The notes under the pieces: generated by a model
What the model saw: the letters and a program-made list of their open reading frames with translations, nothing else
What the model was told of the DNA's origin: nothing
Databases searched by the model: none
Origin: Thermaerobacter marianensis
GTDB lineage: Bacteria > Bacillota > Sulfobacillia > DVGY01
Assembly (NCBI GenBank): GCA_020724425.1
Contig: DYGY01000018.1
Span: 1-48,778, forward strand
Length of the DNA: 48,778 bases
Direction: 5' to 3'
Shown here: positions 25,499 to 35,106 of the stretch, in pieces
Numbering within the stretch: position 1 is the stretch's first letter
Layout of the letters: every line of letters starts with the position of its first letter
Program-made: the position numbers and the translations under genes

Positions 25499-26350
25499 CT
25501 ACTCCTCTAGCTCCACCTCGTCTTCCACTTCCTCTTCCCGGTATGCTAACTTCAATACCAGAACCTCATCAAGCCTATCAAAATCCACTGAGGGTTTAAC
25601 CACTGCATAAGTGACTAAACCCACACTATCGGTCTTACGACCAACTACTGTACCAATTAATTTACCTTCTGGATACATACTACCGTAACCAGAAGTTAAT
25701 ACAGTATCTCCTACTACCACATCAGCATCTCTAGAGAAAAATTTCATCAACAACAGGTCAGTCTGTTCTACCTGTCCAGATACCACACCCGAATGTCCAG
25801 ATCGAGCTATCTTTGCCCCAACACCACTATCAGGATCGGTAACAAGAACAACAGTAGAAGAATAGTCACTAACCTTGCTGACCCTGCCAACTAACCCCTT
25901 GCTGTTTACCACTACCATATCTTTCTCTATACCGTGCACCCTGCCTCTATTAATTATGACCTCACTGAACCAGTTGTCAGGATTCCTACCAATAACTTTT
26001 GCGGCAGAAACAAACTCAGACTCCTCAGTATCAAGCTGAAGCAGCTCTCGTAAGCGAGCATTCTCCTGCCTCAAAAGCTCAACATCAACCCGTAACTGTT
26101 CAAGAGTCTCTACTTCCTCCTGCAGACGCTTGTTCTCATTATAGACATTACCTATCTCTCCTACAGAGTAGAAAAGATCTCTACCCTGATCACCAATCTG
26201 ATATACTACAGTCTGGAAGGGCATAAAGATATCCATCAACCAGGACTCTACCTGAGTCGTTTCTGTCCTTTCCTGAGCTGTAGAGCCAATTATAAGAGAA
26301 AAGGCAATTGTCAGGCCAATTATTACGTAGATAACTCGTCTCCCAAACAA
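25499..26350 (-). CDS. mreC: Rod shape-determining protein MreC
   Basis: The 283-residue protein has an N-terminal membrane helix (about 5-22), a coiled coil (about 65-105, rich in Glu, Leu and Arg) and an extracellular double beta-barrel domain with VIGRNPDNWFSEVIINRG (about 120-137) and GKLIGTV. It scaffolds MreB, RodA and PBP2. The acidic C-terminal tail EEEVEDEVELEE is unusual but not disruptive. It starts at TTG 26350 after GGGAGGA, 11 nt after mreB. Confidence 0.93.
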   Translation of the reverse strand: MFGRRVIYVIIGLTIAFSLIIGSTAQERTETTQVESWLMDIFMPFQTVVYQIGDQGRDLFYSVGEIGNVYNENKRLQEEVETLEQLRVDVELLRQENARLRELLQLDTEESEFVSAAKVIGRNPDNWFSEVIINRGRVHGIEKDMVVVNSKGLVGRVSKVSDYSSTVVLVTDPDSGVGAKIARSGHSGVVSGQVEQTDLLLMKFFSRDADVVVGDTVLTSGYGSMYPEGKLIGTVVGRKTDSVGLVTYAVVKPSVDFDRLDEVLVLKLAYREEEVEDEVELEE

Positions 26351-26361
26351 ATTAATCCTCC

Positions 26362-27402
26362 CTAACTAATCTTCCTTGGAGAAATCAGGACCTTCCTCAA
26401 AATATCAATCTCCTCAAGAACTCTTCCAGTGCCCTTGGCAACTGCTAGAAGAGGTTCCTCAGTTAAATGTACAGGCATACCTGTTTCTTCACTAAGCAAT
26501 CTAGATAACCCTTTGAGCAAAGAACCCCCACCAGCCATAACTATACCTCGGTCCATGATATCTGAAGCTAATTCAGGTGGTGTTTTCTCTAAGGTCACCT
26601 TAACAGCCTCTACAATTGACCTAACAGGCTCTTCTAGAGCATTCCTTATTTCCTCTGCAGTAATTTCCAGAGTCTTAGGTAGACCGGTAACAAGATCACG
26701 ACCTCTGATTTCCATTGCTTCCTGTTCACCCTCAAGCTTATAGGCAGAACCTATTTGCATCTTAATTTCTTCTGCAGTTCTTTCACCTATTAACATGTTA
26801 TAGGTTCTCTTGACATAATTCACTATAGCTTCATCCATCTCATCACCGGCAATCCTGATGGATCGATGCGTGACTATACCACCAAGAGAGATAATAGCTA
26901 CCTCAGTAGTACCACCACCAATATCGACAATCATATTACCTATGGGTTCATGAACAGGTAAATCTGCACCAATAGCTGCAGCCATTGGTTCCTCAATCAG
27001 ATATGCTTCACGGGCCCCAGCCTGCAAGGTAGCATCAATAACTGCCCGTTTCTCTACCTCAGTAACTCCAGAAGGAACACAAACAACAACTCTAGGTTTA
27101 ATCGGACCTCTACCTCTATTAGCTTTGTTTATAAAATATCTAAGCATGGTCTGAGTAACATCAAAGTCAGCAATAACTCCATCTTTCATAGGTCTAATGG
27201 CAACAATATTGCCAGGAGTTCTACCAAGCATTCTCTTAGCTTCACTACCGACTGCAAGAACAGCCTTAGTTTCCCGTTGAATAGCTACAACAGAAGGTTC
27301 ATGTAAAACAATTCCCTTCCCACGAACATGTACCAGGGTATTAGCTGTACCCAAGTCAATACCCATATCTCTTGCCATATACTTATACAAAAAGCTCACC
27401 AT
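26362..27402 (-). CDS. mreB: Rod shape-determining actin homologue MreB
   Basis: A 346-residue actin-fold ATPase with phosphate 1 [11 protein letters not shown] (about 16-26), phosphate 2 [11 protein letters not shown] (about 166-176), the connect segments, and the adenosine motif [12 protein letters not shown]. The N-terminus [14 protein letters not shown] is longer and more hydrophobic than in some relatives and could help membrane binding. The ATG at 27402 has AAAGGAG 10 nt upstream; the Met at 27378 has none. It is the first gene of mreBCD, downstream of radC. Confidence 0.95.
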   Translation of the reverse strand: MVSFLYKYMARDMGIDLGTANTLVHVRGKGIVLHEPSVVAIQRETKAVLAVGSEAKRMLGRTPGNIVAIRPMKDGVIADFDVTQTMLRYFINKANRGRGPIKPRVVVCVPSGVTEVEKRAVIDATLQAGAREAYLIEEPMAAAIGADLPVHEPIGNMIVDIGGGTTEVAIISLGGIVTHRSIRIAGDEMDEAIVNYVKRTYNMLIGERTAEEIKMQIGSAYKLEGEQEAMEIRGRDLVTGLPKTLEITAEEIRNALEEPVRSIVEAVKVTLEKTPPELASDIMDRGIVMAGGGSLLKGLSRLLSEETGMPVHLTEEPLLAVAKGTGRVLEEIDILRKVLISPRKIS

Positions 27403-27439
27403 TACCTACCTGCTCCTTTCCTCTTCCACAAACAATCCC

Positions 27440-28132
27440 TTACTTTTCCCAACCCGCTCCCAGTTCACGCAGGCTTACATATTGATTATCCCCAATGATG
27501 ACATGATCTAAAACCTGTATTCCAACAACCTCTCCCACTTCTACTAAGCGTTTGGTAACATTAATGTCTTCAGGAGAAGGCGCTGGATCACCACTGGGAT
27601 GATTATGTACCAGAACAATAGCTGCAGCACTTCTCTGAATGGGAACCTTGAAGATCTCACGAGGATGAACTATAGCTGAATTTAAACTTCCAATCGCTAT
27701 CAACTCTACTCCAAGCACATGATTCTTCGTATTTAAGAGAACAATCTGAAAAAACTCTCTATCCAAAAATCTCATCTGTTCCATTAGCAAGTTGCTAACA
27801 TCCCTTGGTGAACCAATAACTTTCACATCTGATTGCGCAACTGCCAATCTCTTACCCAATTCCAGAGCCGCTAACACCTGAATAGCTTTGGCCTGACCAA
27901 TACCCTTGATCTGGCTTAACTCTTCAACCTTGCTACTGGCCAGGTATCTTAATCCTCCTTCATTCAAACCTAGCAAACGATTAGCCAAATTAAGTGCTGA
28001 TTCCCCAGTACTAGCATTCCCAGTTCTAAGCATAATAGCTAAGAGTTCTGCTGTACTTAAGGAAGATGGTCCCTTGTTCAAAAATCTCTCTCTAGGTCTC
28101 TCCTCCTGTGGTAAATCCTTAATACGCTCCAT
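27440..28132 (-). CDS. radC: RadC family JAB/MPN protein
   Basis: The 230-residue protein has an N-terminal HhH-like region (LSQIKGIGQAKAIQVLAALELG, about 68-89) and a C-terminal MPN+ domain with the JAMM metal motif VHNHPSGDPAPSPED (about 174-188). Despite the name, a DNA repair role is not established in the family. It lies between maf and mreB, a conserved Firmicutes order. Its ribosome site GGGGGAAA can pair with UUUCCCC near the maf stop (28196-28202), so translation might be modulated. Confidence 0.92.
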   Translation of the reverse strand: MERIKDLPQEERPRERFLNKGPSSLSTAELLAIMLRTGNASTGESALNLANRLLGLNEGGLRYLASSKVEELSQIKGIGQAKAIQVLAALELGKRLAVAQSDVKVIGSPRDVSNLLMEQMRFLDREFFQIVLLNTKNHVLGVELIAIGSLNSAIVHPREIFKVPIQRSAAAIVLVHNHPSGDPAPSPEDINVTKRLVEVGEVVGIQVLDHVIIGDNQYVSLRELGAGWEK

Positions 28133-28202
28133 AGTATTTCCCCCTTCTAAATACCCGAAGAGTATCCTATGAGGCCAATCTTGTATTTAACCTCCGGGGA
28201 AA

Positions 28203-28781
28203 CTAAAGAATCCTAAATCCGAAATCCTTTAACATAATTGCCAATCGAGCTAATGGTAACCCTACCACATTGAAATAACAACCTTCAATATTTGCTATAA
28301 TTACCGCTCCTAGTCCTTGCACAGCATAAGATCCTGCCTTATCCATTGGCTCGCCTGAATCAACATAATTCCAGATTTCCTGATCAGTTAACTCTCGCAT
28401 GGTCACCCTAGTTGCCTCATGCTCAATCAAATGTCTCTCTTTAGACATAACTACAAGCCCCGTAATTACCTCATGAGTCTTTCCTTGCAAACTACTTAAC
28501 ATTGCAAAGGCCTCATCTCTATCTCTTGGCTTACCCATAACGTCATGTTCAAGAACCACAACTGTATCTGCAGCTATAACTAAAGCATCACTAGATAATC
28601 TATCCCTAACCCAGAGCCCTTTATCATAAGCTAACTTCTGGACAGCTAAAGCGACATCCATATCTTTTGAGAGAACCTCTTCAACTTCACTAGGTATCAC
28701 TTCAAAATCAAGACCTACCTGTTCTAGTAGATCCTTTCGTCTTGGTGAAGCAGAAGCTAAAACAAGTCTATGTTCTTGCAA
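28203..28781 (-). CDS. maf: Maf family nucleoside triphosphate pyrophosphatase
   Basis: A 192-residue Maf protein with ASASPRRKDLLEQ (about 8-20), the base-catalytic region AADTVVVL and GKPRDRDEA (about 79-87). It hydrolyses dTTP/UTP or modified nucleotides to monophosphates (house cleaning) and inhibits septation when overproduced in Bacillus. The TTG start at 28781 is preceded by GAGGGTGA. Its place upstream of radC and mreBCD is conserved. Confidence 0.93.
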   Translation of the reverse strand: MQEHRLVLASASPRRKDLLEQVGLDFEVIPSEVEEVLSKDMDVALAVQKLAYDKGLWVRDRLSSDALVIAADTVVVLEHDVMGKPRDRDEAFAMLSSLQGKTHEVITGLVVMSKERHLIEHEATRVTMRELTDQEIWNYVDSGEPMDKAGSYAVQGLGAVIIANIEGCYFNVVGLPLARLAIMLKDFGFRIL

Positions 28782-28793
28782 AGGAAATCACCC

Positions 28794-29051
28794 TCAAAAC
28801 CTTCTTAGAATTATAAATGCTAGAATACCTCCTAAAGCCCCTACCACATTAACATACATGGATAAACCAATAGTAAGCGATAAAACCCCGGCAAGTCCTA
28901 AACCTATAGGCTCAAAACCAACACTAGCCGCTTCTGCCAAGAACGGCACTATATCAGCTAGAAGAATTCCCAATGAATTTCCCAGAAATATTCCTAACAA
29001 GATTAACAGCAACATTATCAGCCAGTGTACACCTGTTTTTCTAGCACCCAT
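28794..29051 (-). CDS. DUF4321 small membrane protein
   Basis: An 85-residue protein with two or three membrane segments (about 10-32, 48-65, 68-84) and many glycines. It resembles the DUF4321 family found beside maf/radC/mreB in clostridia. No enzymatic motif is visible and the function is unknown. The ATG at 29051 follows GGGAGG, and the maf gene starts 12 nt beyond its stop, so it probably belongs to the same transcript. Confidence 0.8.
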   Translation of the reverse strand: MGARKTGVHWLIMLLLILLGIFLGNSLGILLADIVPFLAEAASVGFEPIGLGLAGVLSLTIGLSMYVNVVGALGGILAFIILRRF

Positions 29052-29109
29052 CCATCAACGCCTCCCATATAGAACATATTCTTGCTAAATCTCTAATTTC
29101 CTTTTTCTG

Positions 29110-30048
29110 TCATTTGGTATGTCGTTCCAATATTTCTTGATAATTGTCGTATAATAGCAGTGTACCCTCCATGCCTTTTCTCAGTACAGCTGATTTTGAT
29201 TCTCCCTCTGCAATAGCAAGAACACTCTCACTTACAAGAATAGCCTCCTGATACCAATCAGTTACATCTTCCATTAAAGAGACATTTGAATCCGCCATCT
29301 CTGCAAGCAAGAGAATACTTTCTTCCACTATAGCAACCAAAAGGCTTGCACTCTCATCCATACCTTCAAGATCTGTTAACAAGAAACTATCCCAGAAAGC
29401 AGCAACAGCTACCAAATATAACCTCTGATTATCAAGTAGCTTACCCACTTTTTCCTGACCCCATTCCTCGAAAATGGGAATTTGTACCTCCACTCCTCCT
29501 GCCTGCTTACTTGCCACATAAACAGCATGTCCATCTGTTTCTAATTGTTTAGCATAAACATCTGCCGCTTCCCTAATCGTAAAGAGGCCGGTGATAACCT
29601 TATACTTGGGTTCCCTCTCCTCTTCAATAATGAAGGCAGGATATCCATCAGCCCATAAACTCTCCACTAAAATCATTGCTCTTTCTCTTTCAGCAAATGC
29701 TCCAACCTGGACCCAGTAGAACGAAGAAGAAGGTACCTGATAGCTTTGATACTCAGGATCAGCCACAACCGGTTTGAGAGGTTCCTCTATATCTTTAGGT
29801 AGTTCAGTGACAACATCATCTGTACGCTCAAAAATACTAAAAATCTTACTAAGAAAAGACTCTTTCTCTACATCTTCAATTACAGGTGCCTGTTTATTGC
29901 CATCAGCCAATGAACCTATTAGAAAAGTACCAAAAGCATAACCAACTAGAATAGCAACAATACCCAAGATTACAAACCCAAGAATCAAACTAAATCCCTG
30001 ACTGCTTCTTTTGGGTTTCAATGATGAACGTCTGCGTCTCTCAGCCAC
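29110..30048 (-). CDS. SPOR domain-containing membrane protein
   Basis: The 312-residue protein has a basic N-terminus, one membrane helix (about 20-44), a linker, and a SPOR domain (about 106-182: FYWVQVGAFAERERAMILVESL, then YKVITGLFTIREAADVYAKQL), which binds denuded glycan strands at septa. The C-terminal 120 residues are acidic, helical and unrecognised. Close to mre/min genes, it may act in division or spore cortex remodelling. The GTG start at 30048 has GGGGGAG 5 nt upstream. Confidence 0.85.
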   Translation of the reverse strand: MAERRRRSSLKPKRSSQGFSLILGFVILGIVAILVGYAFGTFLIGSLADGNKQAPVIEDVEKESFLSKIFSIFERTDDVVTELPKDIEEPLKPVVADPEYQSYQVPSSSFYWVQVGAFAERERAMILVESLWADGYPAFIIEEEREPKYKVITGLFTIREAADVYAKQLETDGHAVYVASKQAGGVEVQIPIFEEWGQEKVGKLLDNQRLYLVAVAAFWDSFLLTDLEGMDESASLLVAIVEESILLLAEMADSNVSLMEDVTDWYQEAILVSESVLAIAEGESKSAVLRKGMEGTLLLYDNYQEILERHTK

Positions 30049-30097
30049 CTAAACTCCCCCTTTTAAAACTCCCCATGTCCAAAAACATAACGAGGAA

Positions 30098-30121
30098 TAA
30101 GCCGGTCATACTGGCCGGCTA
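30098..30121 (-). terminator. Hairpin between prcB-like gene and SPOR gene
   Basis: A 6-bp GC-rich stem AGCCGG/CCGGCT (30115-30120 with 30100-30105) is followed by UUAUUCCU on the minus strand. The U-run is poor, so this is only a possible weak terminator for the valS transcript. Confidence 0.4.
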
Positions 30122-30145
30122 AGAATATCTTGCTAATGTCTAAAT

Positions 30146-30556
30146 CTAGCCAAAAGCAATACTCCTCCTCGCTAACTCATTTCCCTTGTGATTAAGAAAC
30201 TGAAAAACAGTGTTTCCTGAGAAATATTTTCTTTCAACTGCCACTATATCCTGTGGATAGGTTATAACCATAGTGACGAAATCATCAGCCATAGGTTCAC
30301 TAAAAAGGAGATGGACATGGACATTGTGACCATCCCTCACTAACCTATTGATGGTAATCTTATAACCCCCAGTAGGACACATTCCCCTAGAAACAACCAC
30401 CAATATATACTTTCTCATATCGATAACCTCACTACCAAGAAACCTAACAACCTCTTCTCTAGTAGTTAGAACCTGATAGCTTGGTTTTTCAATTCTAGGG
30501 AGAGCAACCTTAACAGTCTGGTGAGGGATATTTGCCATTAAACTGACCCCCGTCAC
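30146..30556 (-). CDS. PrcB_C domain protein (protease complex subunit PrcB-like)
   Basis: A 136-residue protein with the PrcB_C signature RGMCPTGGYKITINRLVRDG (about 73-92) and a beta-rich ending. PrcB was described as a partner of a subtilisin-like protease (PrcA) in Treponema; no such protease is adjacent here and no signal peptide is apparent, so its role is open. The start is ambiguous: GTG at 30556 (directly after the valS TAA, with AGGAG 6 nt upstream) or ATG at 30538; the first has the better ribosome site. It is translationally linked to valS. Confidence 0.75.
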   Translation of the reverse strand: MTGVSLMANIPHQTVKVALPRIEKPSYQVLTTREEVVRFLGSEVIDMRKYILVVVSRGMCPTGGYKITINRLVRDGHNVHVHLLFSEPMADDFVTMVITYPQDIVAVERKYFSGNTVFQFLNHKGNELARRSIAFG

Positions 30557-33211
30557 TTAGTCTCCTAGCTGTTGCTGCCTTACTTTCAACAGTTCTAGCT
30601 TTTCTGTTAGATCTTGTTCTTTTGCTCTTTCTCTTTCCACTACTTCAGCAGGAGCTTTCTTTACAAAACCTTCATTAGCCAGCTTAGACTTAGATGCTTT
30701 TAATTCTCTTTCAACCTCTTCTATTTGACTTATAATTCTATTTCGTTCTTTATCTAGATCAATTAATCCTTCTAATGGCATCACTATTTCCACACTATGA
30801 ACAACTGCTGTCATAACTTTCTCTTCAAAGTCTCTTTCCTCAGATATTGTTATAGAAGAAACAGCAGCCATTTGTTTGAGGTAATCCTGTTGTTCTTCTA
30901 GAAGAATCCTTTGACTTTCCTTGGCACTTAACAAAATAACGGGTGCTTTCTTCTTTGGATCAACCTTCAACTCAGAACGGATATTTCGAATTGCTCGAAT
31001 GATATCAATGATGGTCTGCATCTTCTGTTCAGATTCCTTATCATCAAGTTCCATATCAGCCACAGGCCAGGAAGCTGTTACAATAGTTTCCCCTTCATGG
31101 GGTAGCTTCTGCCATATCTCTTCAGAGATAAAGGGCATAAATGGATGCAGAAGCCTCATAGTATGCTCCAAAACATGAGAAAGTACATGCTGAGCAGTTT
31201 CTTTTTCTTCTTTGCTGCCATCATATAAGCGCGACTTACTTAACTCTATATACCAGTCACAATATTCAGACCAGATAAAGTCATAGAGAACTCTAGCAGA
31301 CTCACCTATGTCAAACCGTTCAAGGTGACGATTAACCTCTATGGTGGTACGATTTAACCTACTAAGAATATACCTATCCGCTAAAGACATATGCTTTCTT
31401 ATATCCTCTAATGACTTTCCTTCTTTTGAAAAATCTTCTAGATTCATCAAGACAAATCTGGCAGCGTTCCACACCTTATTAGCAAAATTCCTGCTGGCCT
31501 CTACCTTTTCCCAGCTAAATCTCATGTCATTTCCAGGCGTTAAACCGGTCACAAGCGTAAAACGCAGGGAATCTGCTCCATACTTTTCAATAACCTCTAA
31601 AGGATCAATACCATTCCCCAGAGACTTGGACATTTTTCGGCCCTCAGCATCCCTAACAAGCCCATGTAACAGTACATACTTAAAAGGCGCTTGCTTAGTA
31701 AATTCGGTACCACTAAACATCATCCTAGCCACCCAGAAGAAGATAATATCATAACCAGTTACAAGAACAGATGTTGGATAGAAATACTTAAGATCCTCAG
31801 TTTCTTCTGGCCAACCAAGAGTTGAAAAAGGCCATAAAGCCGAGCTAAACCAGGTATCCAAAACATCAGCATCCTGCTTAAAGCTACTTCCTCCACACCT
31901 AGAACATGTATCTGGTTCTTCTTGGCTAACTATCATCTCATTACAATCCTGGCAATAGTATGCGGGAATCCTATGACCCCACCAAAGCTGCCTGGAAATA
32001 CACCAGTCCCTGATATTCTCCATCCAATGCTTATAGACTTTAGTAAATCTTTCAGGTACAAAAGTAGTTTGACCTTCATCAACTGCCTGTACTGCAGGTT
32101 TGACTAGCTCTTTTGTCTTTAAGAACCATTGGGTGGATACTAAAGGTTCAATAATGGTATCACAGCGATCACAACTACCAACAGAGTGATTATGTGCCTC
32201 GACCTTAATCAAAACTCCAGCACTATCTAAAGCTTCCACAACTTTCTTGCGGGCTTCTTCCCTGGATAAACCAGCAAAGTCTCCTGCTTTCTCAGTCATA
32301 TTCCCTTCCTTATCAATGACTTCAATGATAGGTAAATCATGACGTTGACCCATCTCAAAGTCATTGGGATCATGTCCGGGAGTAACCTTGACAGCACCTG
32401 TTCCAAATTCCTTATCAACATATTCATCAGCGATAATAGGAATCTCCCTATTCATCAACGGCAAGGTTACAACCTTACCAATCATATCCCTATATCTTTC
32501 ATCCTCAGGATGAACCGCAACTGCTGTATCGCCAAGCATTGTCTCCGGTCTGGTAGTAGCTACCTCAATATGCCCACCATCTTTAAGGGGATAGCGTAAA
32601 TGCCATAGATGTGACTCCTTTTCCTCATAGTTCACCTCTAAGTCAGAAATAGCTGTGGAACAACGAGGACACCAATTAATGATGTAATCTCCCCTGTAGA
32701 TTAAACCCTTTTCAAAATAGCTGATAAATACTTCTTCAACAGCTTTTGACAAACCCTCATCCATGGTAAATCTTAAACGTGACCAATCTAAAGAGGCCCC
32801 CAGGCTCTTAAGCTGATCAATAATATTCTTTTCATAGATTTCTTTCCACTCCCACACTTTCTCTAGGAATTTCTCTCTACCCAGTTCATGTCTGTTTAAC
32901 CCCTGCTCAGCCAAATGCTTTTCAACAACAGCTTGTGTAGCTATGCCCGCATGGTCGGTCCCTGGTAACCATAAGGCCTCATCACCAAGCATACGATGCC
33001 AGCGAATAAGGATATCCTGTAAGGTATTATCCAAAGCATGACCCATATGCAATCTACCTGTAACATTAGGTGGCGGAATTACAATTGTAAATGGTTCCTT
33101 AGCAGGGTTAGGATCAGCCCTGAAATAACCACCCTCCAACCAGTATTGATACCATTTGCCCTCTACCTCCTGAGGCGCATAACGCGAAGACAGGTTCTTT
33201 CCCTCAGACAT
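30557..33211 (-). CDS. valS: Valyl-tRNA synthetase
   Basis: An 884-residue class I synthetase charging tRNA-Val. Visible are the HIGH-type motif NVTGRLHMGHALDN (about 42-55), the CP1 editing domain with TTRPETMLGDTAV, the CPRCSTAISD and CSRCGG cysteines, the KMSKSLGNG loop (about 518-526), and a C-terminal coiled coil (about 805-884) that contacts the tRNA elbow. The ATG at 33211 has GGAGGTG; the upstream start at 33247 would fall within the attenuator. It is regulated by a T-box leader and is followed without gap by the PrcB-like gene. The usual folC neighbour is absent. Confidence 0.97.
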   Translation of the reverse strand: MSEGKNLSSRYAPQEVEGKWYQYWLEGGYFRADPNPAKEPFTIVIPPPNVTGRLHMGHALDNTLQDILIRWHRMLGDEALWLPGTDHAGIATQAVVEKHLAEQGLNRHELGREKFLEKVWEWKEIYEKNIIDQLKSLGASLDWSRLRFTMDEGLSKAVEEVFISYFEKGLIYRGDYIINWCPRCSTAISDLEVNYEEKESHLWHLRYPLKDGGHIEVATTRPETMLGDTAVAVHPEDERYRDMIGKVVTLPLMNREIPIIADEYVDKEFGTGAVKVTPGHDPNDFEMGQRHDLPIIEVIDKEGNMTEKAGDFAGLSREEARKKVVEALDSAGVLIKVEAHNHSVGSCDRCDTIIEPLVSTQWFLKTKELVKPAVQAVDEGQTTFVPERFTKVYKHWMENIRDWCISRQLWWGHRIPAYYCQDCNEMIVSQEEPDTCSRCGGSSFKQDADVLDTWFSSALWPFSTLGWPEETEDLKYFYPTSVLVTGYDIIFFWVARMMFSGTEFTKQAPFKYVLLHGLVRDAEGRKMSKSLGNGIDPLEVIEKYGADSLRFTLVTGLTPGNDMRFSWEKVEASRNFANKVWNAARFVLMNLEDFSKEGKSLEDIRKHMSLADRYILSRLNRTTIEVNRHLERFDIGESARVLYDFIWSEYCDWYIELSKSRLYDGSKEEKETAQHVLSHVLEHTMRLLHPFMPFISEEIWQKLPHEGETIVTASWPVADMELDDKESEQKMQTIIDIIRAIRNIRSELKVDPKKKAPVILLSAKESQRILLEEQQDYLKQMAAVSSITISEERDFEEKVMTAVVHSVEIVMPLEGLIDLDKERNRIISQIEEVERELKASKSKLANEGFVKKAPAEVVERERAKEQDLTEKLELLKVRQQQLGD

Positions 33212-33232
33212 AAAAGTCACCTCCAAGAATAT

Positions 33233-33267
33233 TAAAAACCCCCTCACATCAAAGGACGGAGGGGGTT
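33233..33267 (-). terminator. Attenuator of the valS T-box
   Basis: The stem AACCCCCUC/GAGGGGGUU (33267-33259 with 33245-33237) is followed by a U-run at 33238-33234 on the minus strand. It competes with the antiterminator that includes the T-box at 33271-33285. Confidence 0.92.
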
Positions 33268-33474
33268 AATCCGCGGTACCACCTTAATTCCAGAGAGTTT
33301 ATCTCTGACTCTTAGATAACCCATAACGGAGGTTAGCCGGTCAGACCTACTATTTTCAGCCTAACACGCTCTGGAGCGACCTTCGATGATACTGTCTAGG
33401 AAACTTTTCAGCCATTGGGTCTCCCTCTCTAAAGACAGGCTTTCACCTACTCTTCTCCTTCATAGCGCTTATTA
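33233..33474 (-). promoter_or_regulatory. Valine T-box leader of valS
   Basis: On the minus strand the leader shows the AGTA element, AGAGAGGGAG and GGCTGAAAAG (Stem I), then GAAGGTCGC with GTC (Val) as the likely specifier. The CCGTTATGGG segment follows, then a compact Stem III (CAGAGA-TAAAC-TCTCTG), the T-box AAGGTGGTACCGCGG (33285-33271) and an attenuator. Its Stem III has an ordinary 5-nt loop, in contrast with the leuS leader. Confidence 0.93.
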
Positions 33475-33480
33475 ATATTC

Positions 33481-33510
33481 AGTTTACAAAACTTGCATGT
33501 GTCCTGTCAA
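33481..33510 (-). promoter_or_regulatory. Promoter of the valS leader
   Basis: The minus strand reads a perfect TTGACA (33510-33505), an 18-nt spacer and TAAACT (33486-33481). It lies inside the last codons of the GNAT gene, so valS has an independent start point. Confidence 0.65.
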
Positions 33511-34038
33511 CTTCTTACGGTACAAACCCATCAACATAATGTCATCTTTTTCATTCATTCGACCCGATTTGGCCCTTAACTTACCCTCGACCTGAAAACC
33601 GACCTTTTTATAGCTCTTAATAGCTCGCTTGTTTCCTGCATAGACCCTTAGATAAAGATACTCAAAAGACAATTGGGAAAAACAATATTCAATCAAAAGA
33701 CTCAAAGCATCTGTTCCATAACCATTACTCCAATATTTCCTCTCACCTATACGTATACGAACTTCAGCAGAACCTTTCCTCCAATTAATGTCTCTTAATT
33801 CAATATCCCCAATCAGAGTATTATCAACTACAATACCATACAGTTGATCCGAGCTAGAATGCTGCAAATACTGATACCAATCCTGAGTATCCCTAAAAGC
33901 ATTCAGCCCACTAAATTTTTCCCCAACCAAAAGCTTAAGAGTCTCATCCTTATCCCAACTAGCTAATAGAGCAAGATCATCCTCAGTAATTGGCCTTAAA
34001 GACAAACGGTCACCTTCAATGACTTCATTACTGGTCAT
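33484..34038 (-). CDS. GNAT family N-acetyltransferase (RimJ/RimL-like)
   Basis: A 184-residue acetyltransferase resembling RimJ/RimL enzymes, with LSLRPITEDDLALL at the N-terminus, the acetyl-CoA motif RIRIGERKYWSNGYGTDALSLLIEYCF (region about 96-122) and LRVYAGNKRAIKSYKKVGFQVEGKLR (about 132-157). It acetylates an amine or protein N-terminus; the substrate is unknown. The ATG at 34038 follows AAGAGGTG. The gene is divergent from the EamA transporter and its 3' end contains the valS promoter. Confidence 0.85.
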   Translation of the reverse strand: MTSNEVIEGDRLSLRPITEDDLALLASWDKDETLKLLVGEKFSGLNAFRDTQDWYQYLQHSSSDQLYGIVVDNTLIGDIELRDINWRKGSAEVRIRIGERKYWSNGYGTDALSLLIEYCFSQLSFEYLYLRVYAGNKRAIKSYKKVGFQVEGKLRAKSGRMNEKDDIMLMGLYRKKLTGHMQVL

Positions 34039-34155
34039 AAGCACACCTCTTACTCCCAAATATATATCTATTTAAACTGAGGAAGAGTACATGTACTAGA
34101 ATTCAACGGACTCCAAAAACACCCTTTATGCAAATACCGGTAGTCTACCTCACTC

Positions 34156-34184
34156 TTGCCAGAACAAACAAAGCAAGGTATTAT
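34156..34184 (+). promoter_or_regulatory. Promoter of the EamA transporter gene
   Basis: TTGCCA (34156-34161), a 17-nt spacer and TATTAT (34179-34184), each one mismatch from consensus, lie 35 nt before the ATG in the intergenic region shared with the divergent GNAT gene. Confidence 0.7.
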
Positions 34185-34218
34185 CAATAGAAGAACTTAG
34201 GAAGGCGAAGGATCTCAT

Positions 34219-35106
34219 ATGACAAAACTACAAGCAGACCTGCTACTTATCCTGGCTACAGCTATTTGGGGAACAACCTTTATTATCGTTAAACAAGCAG
34301 TCTCTCTGGTTGACCCCTTTGTTTTTCTGACCCTGAGGTTTCTTCTGGCCTCAATAGTCTTGCTCTTAGCATTTCATCGCCATATATTCCCTATAAAAAG
34401 AGAGCACCTCCAGGGAGGCTTAATCGTTGGTTTCTTTCTTTTTGGGGGTTATGCGTTTCAAACAGTTGGGCTGCAATATACTTCTGCAGCTAAAGCAGGC
34501 TTTATCACTGGTCTATCAGTTGTTCTTGTACCAATCATCGTTAGCATTCTAACAAGAATTAGACCAAACAAGGCAGTAATTTATGGTATAACACTTGCAC
34601 TTATGGGACTGGCTCTTTTAAGCTGGGAACCCCAAGCAACCATCACTAACACAAACCTAGGTGATCTCCTAGTTCTTCTTGGTGCTATTGCTTTTGCCGG
34701 TCAGATTGTCGCAGTCGGCTTTATAGCCCCAAAAAGCAAACCCGGAGTACTAGCTTTCTGGCAAATCCTTTTTACAACCATCTTCTCTGCCCTCATGATG
34801 CAAATTGGTCCACAAAAACTAACTAGAGACTATCTCTTCAATATACCTGCAGATGCCTGGATAGCCATAATCATTACAGGTGTCTTGGCTACAGCCTTAG
34901 TTTTCCTTATTCAAATGAGCTCTCAACGCTACACTACGGCTAGCCATGCGGCCCTGATATTTGCTTTAGAACCCGTTTTTGCATATCTATTTGCCTTTAT
35001 AGTAGCAGGAGAGGTACTAACCCGTACGGGCATTCTTGGTGCAGTTCTCATAATCACCGGAATGCTTATAGCCGAATTAGTACCCCTAAAAACATCTACT
35101 GGTTAG
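34219..35106 (+). CDS. EamA (DMT) family transporter
   Basis: A 295-residue drug/metabolite transporter with ten predicted membrane segments in two EamA repeats: the first begins [18 protein letters not shown], the second at about 146 with [21 protein letters not shown], ending [16 protein letters not shown]. Members export amino acids, nucleosides or metabolites; the substrate cannot be told. A promoter is visible upstream. Its last 11 nt overlap the 3' end of lon on the other strand, with no terminator between the two genes. Confidence 0.88.
   Translation: MTKLQADLLLILATAIWGTTFIIVKQAVSLVDPFVFLTLRFLLASIVLLLAFHRHIFPIKREHLQGGLIVGFFLFGGYAFQTVGLQYTSAAKAGFITGLSVVLVPIIVSILTRIRPNKAVIYGITLALMGLALLSWEPQATITNTNLGDLLVLLGAIAFAGQIVAVGFIAPKSKPGVLAFWQILFTTIFSALMMQIGPQKLTRDYLFNIPADAWIAIIITGVLATALVFLIQMSSQRYTTASHAALIFALEPVFAYLFAFIVAGEVLTRTGILGAVLIITGMLIAELVPLKTSTG

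Noticed and set aside
28133-28202. Riboswitch upstream of radC
   Set aside because: Only a 7-bp pairing with the ribosome site is visible; no conserved aptamer motif was recognised.
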